Assembly (NCBI GenBank): GCA_946414825.1
Contig: CAMKQB010000003.1
Span: 1 to 53,221 of the forward strand
Direction of reading: 5' to 3'
DNA: 53,221 nt
Source: an uncultured Lachnospiraceae bacterium
GTDB taxonomy: Bacteria > Bacillota > Clostridia > Lachnospirales > Lachnospiraceae
Of the stretch, positions 27,437 to 33,952 are shown piece after piece. The first letter of the stretch is position 1. Each line of letters opens with the position of its first letter. The position numbers and the translations under genes were made by a program. A model generated the notes under the pieces. It ran no database searches, was not told the origin of the DNA, and was given only the letters and a program-made list of their open reading frames with translations.

Positions 27437-27509
27437 AATATCACTATCGCTTTGTAACAAATATGTAATTATTATTACAGGCAATATTTAATTGGGTGGG
27501 TTAAGTATA

Positions 27510-28388
27510 GTGGAACAAGAGATTGAAAAATATATTGAATATTTGACTACTGTTAAAAAGAGTAGTCTTAATACTGTTCAATCTTATAGACGTGATCTGA
27601 TAAAGTTGAATGACTTTCTAGATAGCAACGGTGTAAAGGACGTGAAGGATGTAAATACTACATTACTTCGTTCTTATGTTTTGTATATGGAAGGCGAAAA
27701 GAAAAGTTCGGCTACTGTATCTAGAAGTATTGCAAGCATCAGATCATTTTTTATTTTTCTATTAGAGAATGGCAAGGTGCAGGGCAATCCAACAGATGGC
27801 CTGAAACCACCAAAGGTTGAGAAGAAAACACCAGAGACTCTTACTATTGAGGAAGTAAATCTTCTTCTTGAACAGCCATCTGGTGATACTCCTAAGGAGA
27901 TAAGAGATAAAGCTATGCTTGAGCTTCTGTATGCTACAGGACTTAGAGTATCTGAACTTATATCTCTCAAGATTTCAGATGTGAATCTTTCGCTCAATTA
28001 TATTGAGTGTCATGATAGAACAAAGAGCAGAATAATACCTATTGAGAATGCTGCTAAGTTTGCTCTCAATAAGTATATAACAGAAGTGAGACCGTCCATG
28101 TGTGCTGACTCTGAATATCTCTTTACTAATGTTAAGGGTGATATGATGTCACGACAGGGCTTCTGGAAGGTCCTCAAATCTTATGCGAAGAAGGCGGGAA
28201 TTGATAAGGATATAACTCCTCATATGATTAGACATTCATTTGCAACTCATATGGTTATAAATGGTGCAGATCTGGCAAGCCTTCAGGAAATGCTTGGTCA
28301 TTCAGATATATCTACAACTCAGATATATCTAAGAGGAAAATCAAGCAAGCTTAAGGAAGTATATGACAAAGCTCATCCAAGAGCTTAA
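27510..28388 (+). CDS. xerD: Tyrosine recombinase XerD/XerC family
   Basis: A 292-residue site-specific recombinase. The N-terminal SAM-like core-binding domain spans about 1-100. The catalytic domain holds R146 (ATGLRVSEL), K172, the HxxR pair H238/R241 (HMIRHSFATHM), H264 (LGHSD) and the nucleophile Y273 (TQIYL). XerC/D pairs resolve chromosome dimers at dif. The GTG at 27510 is chosen because GGGTGGG sits nine bases before it; TTG 27492 lacks an RBS. Housekeeping context suggests the chromosomal Xer recombinase rather than an integrase. Confidence 0.9.
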   Translation: MEQEIEKYIEYLTTVKKSSLNTVQSYRRDLIKLNDFLDSNGVKDVKDVNTTLLRSYVLYMEGEKKSSATVSRSIASIRSFFIFLLENGKVQGNPTDGLKPPKVEKKTPETLTIEEVNLLLEQPSGDTPKEIRDKAMLELLYATGLRVSELISLKISDVNLSLNYIECHDRTKSRIIPIENAAKFALNKYITEVRPSMCADSEYLFTNVKGDMMSRQGFWKVLKSYAKKAGIDKDITPHMIRHSFATHMVINGADLASLQEMLGHSDISTTQIYLRGKSSKLKEVYDKAHPRA

Positions 28389-28410
28389 GTTTTGTTTGTG
28401 GGGGTAAATG

Positions 28411-28445
28411 AGACAGGGGATAAAACCTCTGTCTTGTTTCTTTTA
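28411..28445 (+). terminator. Terminator after xerD
   Basis: AGACAGGGG and CCTCTGTCT form an inverted repeat (28411-28434) followed by TGTTTCTTTT. Confidence 0.8.
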
Positions 28446-28462
28446 TGGGATTTATTTATAAT
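28434..28462 (+). promoter_or_regulatory. Promoter of aroC
   Basis: TTGTTT (28434-28439), 17-base spacer, TATAAT (28457-28462). The -35 lies in the tail of the upstream terminator. Confidence 0.7.
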
Positions 28463-28496
28463 GTATCTGATTTAGTTTTATTGAAAGGGTTAAATT

Positions 28497-29603
28497 ATGA
28501 GTGGTTCATCTTTTGGTAACATTTTTAGGGTGACAACATTTGGGGAGTCACATGGTGCCGGGCTTGGAGCTATAGTTGATGGTTGTCCGGCAGGACTCGA
28601 GATAGATGAGGAATATATACAGAGCTTTCTGGATAGACGCAAACCTGGTCAGTCTAAGTTTGCGACTCCTAGAAGCGAGGCGGATAAGGTTAAGATCCTG
28701 TCTGGGGTATTCGAAGGTAAGACGACAGGAACTCCCATCATGCTTGTAATAGAAAATACTTCTCAGCAATCTAAGGACTACAGCGATATAGCTGATAAGT
28801 ATCGTCCGGGTCATGCTGATTATGGTTTTGATGTAAAGTACGGTTTCAGAGATTATAGAGGAGGTGGCAGATCTTCAGGACGTGAGACTGCTGCAAGAGT
28901 TGCGGCCGGGGCTATAGCGATTAAGATTCTTAAAACTATGGGAATCGGTGTTCAGGCGTATGTTAAACAGATAGGGGACATTTCCATAGATTATAATAAT
29001 TTTTCGTATGAGGAAATGTTCAATAATGGACTGTGTATGCCGGATAAAGAGGCTGCTGAAAGGGCGGCTAAATATGTAGAGCAGCTGATGGAAGAGAAGG
29101 ATTCGACGGGTGCACTGGTTGAGTGTATGGCTACAAATGTTCCTGCAGGAATCGGGGAACCGGTTTTCGATAAGTTGGATGCCAGGCTTGCAAGTGCTGT
29201 AATGTCAATTGGAGCCGTAAAGGGTATAGAGATAGGCGACGGCTTTGATGTTGTGAAAGCTCGCGGCTCAGAAAACAATGATGGCTTCAATATAGAGGAA
29301 GGTAAGGTTGTCAAGACCACTAATCACAGCGGCGGAATACTTGGCGGAATCTCAGATGGTTCTACTATTTGTCTCAGAGCCGCATTTAAACCTACTCCTT
29401 CAATTTTCCAGAAACAGCACACCGTTGATAAAAATCAGAATGAGGTTGAGATTGAGATAAAGGGTAGACATGACCCAATCATTGCTCCTCGAGCAGTTGT
29501 AGTTGTTGAGGCGATGGTGGCAATGACTATTCTGGATCTGATGATGAGCAACACTACAGCAACTATGGATAAACTTTTTAAAGCTTATGATATAAGTAAA
29601 TAA
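28497..29603 (+). CDS. aroC: Chorismate synthase
   Basis: A 368-residue enzyme for the last step of the shikimate pathway, which converts EPSP to chorismate with reduced FMN. Signatures are TFGESHGAGLGAIVDG at the start, RPGHADYGFDVKYG, DYRGGGRSSGRETAARVAAGA and a C-terminal RHDPIIAPRAVVV. Length and motifs are standard. GAAAGGG precedes the ATG. The shikimate fusion aroE-aroK follows shortly, separated by rpsO. Confidence 0.97.
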   Translation: MSGSSFGNIFRVTTFGESHGAGLGAIVDGCPAGLEIDEEYIQSFLDRRKPGQSKFATPRSEADKVKILSGVFEGKTTGTPIMLVIENTSQQSKDYSDIADKYRPGHADYGFDVKYGFRDYRGGGRSSGRETAARVAAGAIAIKILKTMGIGVQAYVKQIGDISIDYNNFSYEEMFNNGLCMPDKEAAERAAKYVEQLMEEKDSTGALVECMATNVPAGIGEPVFDKLDARLASAVMSIGAVKGIEIGDGFDVVKARGSENNDGFNIEEGKVVKTTNHSGGILGGISDGSTICLRAAFKPTPSIFQKQHTVDKNQNEVEIEIKGRHDPIIAPRAVVVVEAMVAMTILDLMMSNTTATMDKLFKAYDISK

Positions 29604-29610
29604 AATCTAC

Positions 29611-29639
29611 TTGACATAAATTGGTTATTCGTATAGAAT
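29611..29639 (+). promoter_or_regulatory. Promoter of rpsO
   Basis: Consensus TTGACA (29611-29616), 17 bases, TAGAAT (29634-29639). Confidence 0.85.
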
Positions 29640-29650
29640 ACACATGTTTT

Positions 29651-29700
29651 TAACCCATACTGTGTTTGCGGAGAACTCCGACCGAGACTCGGTATGTGGC
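29651..29700 (+). promoter_or_regulatory. Structured rpsO leader, candidate S15 autoregulatory element
   Basis: Three helices can form. CCCATA (29654-29659) pairs with TATGTGG (one bulge). CGGA/TCCG lies at 29669-29680 and ACCGA/TCGGT at 29681-29693. Together they make a three-way-junction-like fold just upstream of the RBS. S15 autoregulation through a leader fold is known in other bacteria. Confidence 0.55.
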
Positions 29701-29727
29701 GTATATATTATAAAGGAGGTAGTAACT

Positions 29728-29994
29728 ATGATTACTAAAGAGCAGAAGGCTGAGATCGCTGCTAAGTATGGTAGTGGTGCAAACGACACAGGTTCACCAG
29801 AAGTACAGGTAGCTATTCTTACAGCAAGAATCAATGATCTTAATGAGCATTTCAAGGATCATCCAAATGATTTCCATTCAAGAAGAGGACTTCTTAAGAT
29901 GGTAGGTCAGAGAAGAAATATGCTTGCATACCTTAAGAGTAAGGATATCGAGCGTTACAGAGCTATAGTTCAGAAGCTTGGACTTAGAAAATAA
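29728..29994 (+). CDS. rpsO: 30S ribosomal protein S15
   Basis: An 88-residue S15. It has the KAEIAAKYG start region, [15 protein letters not shown], the [19 protein letters not shown] signature and [20 protein letters not shown] at the end. It binds 16S rRNA helix 22 early in assembly. ATG 29728 follows AAAGGAGGT; the longer frame from 29644 runs through the structured leader and is not used. The gene has its own promoter and terminator. Confidence 0.98.
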   Translation: MITKEQKAEIAAKYGSGANDTGSPEVQVAILTARINDLNEHFKDHPNDFHSRRGLLKMVGQRRNMLAYLKSKDIERYRAIVQKLGLRK

Positions 29995-30004
29995 TCTGTA
30001 TTCT

Positions 30005-30034
30005 AAAGGCACATTTTATGTGCCTTTTTTCTTT
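30005..30034 (+). terminator. Terminator after rpsO
   Basis: AAAGGCACAT (30005-30014) pairs with ATGTGCCTTT (30018-30027) and is followed by a T-rich run. Confidence 0.9.
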
Positions 30035-30038
30035 TATG

Positions 30039-30047
30039 TGTTATAAT
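30039..30047 (+). promoter_or_regulatory. Candidate extended -10 promoter upstream of palindrome B and aroE-aroK
   Basis: TGTTATAAT gives TG, one base, then TATAAT. No -35 match is visible. If used, palindrome B would be in the 5' untranslated RNA. Confidence 0.45.
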
Positions 30048-30054
30048 AATTTTC

Positions 30055-30220
30055 GTCTTCCATCATACATAATATATTTATCGACATCGCTTCCGCTCGG
30101 TGCGGGCTACCCCTAGCGGCCGCTTCGCTCGCTAAGCTCTTACTTCGTGCTTTGCACTTGTGAATTGCTAAGCGCCGAGACCCGCAACGGTCTCTAAATA
30201 TATTATGTATGTTGGAAGAC
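30055..30220. repeat. Long imperfect palindrome B, 166 bases, between rpsO and aroE-aroK
   Basis: The outer 26 bases of each side are complementary apart from one position (GTCTTCCA, one mismatch, then CATACATAATATATTTA). The GC-rich interior contains AGCGGCCGCT, CGCTCGCTAAG and GTGCTTTGCAC hairpins and partly pairs with itself. The interior looks much richer in G+C than the flanks. No open reading frame is supported. Confidence 0.85.
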
Positions 30221-30250
30221 AATGTAGGCATTTATAAGGAGTAAGAAAAA

Positions 30251-31591
30251 ATGCACATAGATGGAAGAACGAAGATATTAGGGGTGATTGGTAATCCGAT
30301 AGAGCATACGCTTTCGCCGGTTATACATAATACTTTGTGTGAGATATTAGGAATAGATGCAGTTTATGTTCCTATTCATGTAGAAAGTGATATAGTTACC
30401 GCTGTTAATGGACTTGCAGCATCTGATGTTTATGGCTTGAACGTAACTGTGCCATATAAGCAGGAGGTGATAAAAGTTCTTAGCGGTATAGATGAGGAAG
30501 CTGCTGAGATAGGAGCTGTTAATACTCTGGTCCGTTCTAATGGCGGCTATAAGGGCTATAATACTGATATGCCAGGTCTTAAGAGAGCTCTAGAATCTAA
30601 AGGTATTGAGCTGGAGGGTAAGAAGGCTATTATCCTTGGAGCAGGAGGTGCAGCGCGGGCTGTATCCATTATGCTTAAGAATGCAGGGGTTTCTAAGATA
30701 TATCTGATTAATCGAAGTTTTGAAAAGGCTCAGGCTCTCGCGGCAGATAATGAGCTTATTACACCTATTGCGCAGGCAGATTATAAGTCTATTCCTGAAG
30801 ATAAGTATATAATGTTCCAGTGCACTTCTCTAGGACTTAAAGAGGAAGATGGAAGGCTAATAGAGGATGATGATTTCTATAAAATGGCAGAGTATGGCTA
30901 TGACCTGATATATAATCCTGCGGTTACTCCATTTCTTGCTACTTTAGATAGACTTGGGATTAAGAATGATAATGGTCTTACTATGCTTCTGTATCAGGGT
31001 ATTATTGCATTTGAAATGTGGTTCGGCGTGAAGATAATACCTGAAATAGCTGAAACAGTTTATGCTGAACTATGTAAGAAGATATACGGTGAGAACATAG
31101 TTCTTGTTGGATACATGGGTTCCGGTAAGACAAGTGTTGGTACAATTCTTGCCAAGGACAGAAAAATGAACTTCATTGATCTTGATGCATATATAGTCGA
31201 GAAAGAGGGAAGATCTATAAATGACATCTTCACATATGAGTCAGAGGAGTATTTCAGGAATCTGGAATCACAGGTGATAGCTGATCTAAAACATCTATCT
31301 AATACTGTTATATCCACAGGCGGTGGAGCTGTTCTTAGAAAAGGAAATAGAGATAACTTAGGAAAGTTAGGTCATGTAGTTTATCTTAAGGCTGATGTAG
31401 ATACGATAGTGGAGCGTGTCAAAGGGGATTCTTCGAGACCTCTTCTTCAGTCAGAATCAGAGGAAGAACTTAGAAAGCGTGTTAGCATGATGCTGGACAG
31501 TAGAAATCCTTATTATGAGATATTTGCTGACCAGGTCATTTATACTGATAGATTAACACCTTCTGAGATAGCCGAGATTATAGATTTCTAA
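30251..31591 (+). CDS. aroE/aroK: Bifunctional shikimate dehydrogenase - shikimate kinase fusion
   Basis: A 446-residue two-domain enzyme. Residues 1 to about 275 are AroE: substrate serine motif LSPVIHN, catalytic K70 in VTVPYK, D106 in YNTDMPG, and the NADP-binding GAGGAARA. Residues about 281-446 are AroK: Walker A GYMGSGKTS (287-295), IDLDAYI, a shikimate-binding TGGGAV and a lid arginine in SSRPLL. It would carry out consecutive steps from dehydroshikimate to shikimate 3-phosphate. Neither domain looks truncated and no frameshift separates them. AAGGAG lies upstream of the ATG, after palindrome B. Confidence 0.94.
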   Translation: MHIDGRTKILGVIGNPIEHTLSPVIHNTLCEILGIDAVYVPIHVESDIVTAVNGLAASDVYGLNVTVPYKQEVIKVLSGIDEEAAEIGAVNTLVRSNGGYKGYNTDMPGLKRALESKGIELEGKKAIILGAGGAARAVSIMLKNAGVSKIYLINRSFEKAQALAADNELITPIAQADYKSIPEDKYIMFQCTSLGLKEEDGRLIEDDDFYKMAEYGYDLIYNPAVTPFLATLDRLGIKNDNGLTMLLYQGIIAFEMWFGVKIIPEIAETVYAELCKKIYGENIVLVGYMGSGKTSVGTILAKDRKMNFIDLDAYIVEKEGRSINDIFTYESEEYFRNLESQVIADLKHLSNTVISTGGGAVLRKGNRDNLGKLGHVVYLKADVDTIVERVKGDSSRPLLQSESEEELRKRVSMMLDSRNPYYEIFADQVIYTDRLTPSEIAEIIDF

Positions 31592-31648
31592 ATATTTATA
31601 ATAAAAAGATTCCGGTGAAAAAAACATTAGAAAATATAATAAATTTAG

Positions 31649-31677
31649 TTGAATAGCACCTTTTGTTATGGTAAACT
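31649..31677 (+). promoter_or_regulatory. Promoter of pnp
   Basis: TTGAAT (31649-31654), 17 bases, TAAACT (31672-31677), with TGG before the -10. Confidence 0.7.
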
Positions 31678-31683
31678 TGTAAG

Positions 31684-31810
31684 GATTATGCGAGGTGATG
31701 GGAACAACTGTTTATTCCCGAACCGAGACTGCTGAAAAGCCATGAATATAAGTTAACCTGGCAAAAGGTTTTTTCATGGTTTTTCAGTCGTTTCGGAACC
31801 TCGGATAATC
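31684..31810 (+). promoter_or_regulatory. Highly structured pnp leader RNA
   Basis: P1 pairs 31684-31696 with 31798-31810 (12 bp plus one G/G). P2 is GGGAA/TTCCC at 31700-31719. P3 pairs 31723-31746 with 31773-31796, where 23 of 24 positions pair if G-U is allowed. The apical loop has a further ACCT/AGGT hairpin. The structure ends about 30 bases before the pnp start and fits an RNase III-type autoregulatory leader as in E. coli pnp. Confidence 0.75.
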
Positions 31811-31840
31811 AAATACATAATATTTCGAAGGAGACGAAAA

Positions 31841-33922
31841 ATGTACAAGAAGTATGAAATGGAGCTTGCTGGAAAGACTCTTCGCGTAGACGTTGATAGA
31901 GTAGCTAAGCAGGCAAATGGAGCAGTACTTATTCATTACGGTGATACAGTAGTGCTTTCAACAGCAACAGCATCAAAGGAGCCAAGAGACGGTATCGATT
32001 TCTTCCCACTCTCAGTTGAGTATAATGAGAAGATGTACGCAGTAGGTAAGATACCTGGTGGCTTTAATAAGAGAGAGGGTAAGGCGTCTGAAAATGCTAC
32101 ACTTACATGCCGTGTAATCGACAGACCTATGAGACCTCTTTTCCCAAAGGATTTCAGAAATGATGTAACTCTTGAGAGCTTAGTTCTCTCAGTTGATCCA
32201 GAGTGCAGACCAGAGCTTACAGCTATGCTTGGTTCTGCTATAGCAACATCTATATCAGATATCCCATTTGACGGTCCATGTGCTACAACACAGGTTGGTC
32301 TTATAAATGATCATCTGGTATTTAACCCAAGTGCTGCACAGCTTTCAGTTTCAGACCTTAACCTTACAGTTGCTTCAACAAAGTATAAGGTTATCATGAT
32401 CGAGGCCGGTGCTAATCAGGTACCAGAGGAGAAGATGCTTGAGGCTATCTTCGAGGCTCATAAGGTAAATCAGAAGGTTATCGAGTTCATCGATAAGATT
32501 GTAGCTGACTGTGGAAAGCCTAAGTTCACGTACAAGAGCTATGCAGTTCCAGAAGAGCTCTTCGAGGATATTAAGTCTGTTATTCCTCCAGAAACTATGG
32601 AAGAGGCTGTATTTACAGACGACAAGCAGACTAGAGAGAAGAATATCGATGCATTCAAGGAGCAGCTTAAGGAAAGATATGCTGACAATGAAGAGTGGCT
32701 TAGCTTCTTAGGTGATGCACTGTATCAGTATCAGAAGAAGACAGTTCGTAAGATGATTCTTAAGGATCACAAGCGTCCTGATGGTCGTGCACTTGACCAG
32801 ATCAGACCACTTGCAGCTGAGGTTGATATTATTCCTAGAGTTCATGGTTCTGCTATGTTCACTCGTGGACAGACACAGATCTGTGATATCGTAACTCTTG
32901 CACCTCTTTCAGAGGCTCAGAGAATTGATGGTCTTGATGAATATGTTACAGAGAAGAGATATATGCATCATTATAACTTCCCTTCATATTCAGTAGGTGA
33001 GACAAAGGTTAGCCGTGGTCCTGGACGTCGTGAGATTGGACATGGAGCACTTGCAGAGAGAGCACTTGTTCCAGTACTTCCATCTAAGGAAGAATTCCCA
33101 TACGCTATCCGTGCCGTATCCGAGACATTTGAGTCAAATGGTTCAACATCTATGGGTTCAACCTGTGCTTCATGTATGTCACTTATGGCAGCAGGTGTTC
33201 CTATTAAGGCTCCAGTAGCAGGTATCAGCTGTGGTCTTGTTACAGGTGAGACAGATGATGACTTTGTACTTCTTACAGATATTCAGGGTCTTGAAGATTT
33301 CTTCGGAGATATGGACTTCAAGGTAGCAGGTACTAAGGAAGGTATTACAGCTATTCAGATGGATATCAAGATTCATGGTCTTACAAATGAGATAATTAAG
33401 GGTGCTATCGAACGCACAAGACAGGCTAGATTCTTCATACTTGATGAGTGCATGCTTAAAGCTATCCCGGCTCCTCGTGAGACAGTTAATGAATATGCTC
33501 CAAAGATTGTTTCATTACAGATAGATCCTGAGAAGATTGGTGATGTTATTGGACAGAAGGGTAAGATGATCAATCAGATCATTGAAGAGAATGAAGTTAA
33601 GATTGATATTGATGATGAAGGAATGGTTTCAGTTTGTGGAATCAACCAGGATGGAATCGATAATGCAATCAAGACTATTAAGCTTATAGTAGATCCTATC
33701 GAGGTTGGAAAGACTTATGAGGGTGAAGTTGTTAGAATTATGCCATTTGGAGCATTTGTGCAGATTACACCTAATAAGGATGGTATGATCCATATATCTA
33801 AACTCGCTAAGGAAAGAGTTGAGAAGGTAGAAGATGTTGTTAATATCGGTGACAAGGTAAGAGTTAAGGTTCTTGGTATCGAGATGGGCAAGATCAGCCT
33901 TTCACTTAAGGATGCAGAATAG
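31841..33922 (+). CDS. pnp: Polynucleotide phosphorylase
   Basis: A 693-residue exoribonuclease. Two RNase PH domains are present, with the catalytic-core segments FFPLSVEYNEKMYAVGKIPGGF and GSTSMGSTCASCMSLM. The helical linker lies between them. The C-terminal KH domain contains IGDVIGQKGKMINQI, and the S1 domain contains YEGEVVRIMPFGAFVQ. It degrades RNA 3'-5' with phosphate. GAAGGAG precedes the ATG. Order rpsO-(aroEK)-pnp resembles the common rpsO-pnp pairing with one gene inserted. Confidence 0.98.
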   Translation: MYKKYEMELAGKTLRVDVDRVAKQANGAVLIHYGDTVVLSTATASKEPRDGIDFFPLSVEYNEKMYAVGKIPGGFNKREGKASENATLTCRVIDRPMRPLFPKDFRNDVTLESLVLSVDPECRPELTAMLGSAIATSISDIPFDGPCATTQVGLINDHLVFNPSAAQLSVSDLNLTVASTKYKVIMIEAGANQVPEEKMLEAIFEAHKVNQKVIEFIDKIVADCGKPKFTYKSYAVPEELFEDIKSVIPPETMEEAVFTDDKQTREKNIDAFKEQLKERYADNEEWLSFLGDALYQYQKKTVRKMILKDHKRPDGRALDQIRPLAAEVDIIPRVHGSAMFTRGQTQICDIVTLAPLSEAQRIDGLDEYVTEKRYMHHYNFPSYSVGETKVSRGPGRREIGHGALAERALVPVLPSKEEFPYAIRAVSETFESNGSTSMGSTCASCMSLMAAGVPIKAPVAGISCGLVTGETDDDFVLLTDIQGLEDFFGDMDFKVAGTKEGITAIQMDIKIHGLTNEIIKGAIERTRQARFFILDECMLKAIPAPRETVNEYAPKIVSLQIDPEKIGDVIGQKGKMINQIIEENEVKIDIDDEGMVSVCGINQDGIDNAIKTIKLIVDPIEVGKTYEGEVVRIMPFGAFVQITPNKDGMIHISKLAKERVEKVEDVVNIGDKVRVKVLGIEMGKISLSLKDAE

Positions 33923-33952
33923 TTTCAAGTTACATTATGAGAGGAATTTGTT

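Noticed and set aside
27510..28388. Tyrosine recombinase as a mobile-element integrase
   Set aside because: No adjacent attachment repeats, phage or conjugation genes; length and housekeeping neighbours fit XerD.
29644..29727. N-terminal extension of S15
   Set aside because: It runs through a structured leader and lacks an RBS; S15 proteins begin at the position encoded by 29728.
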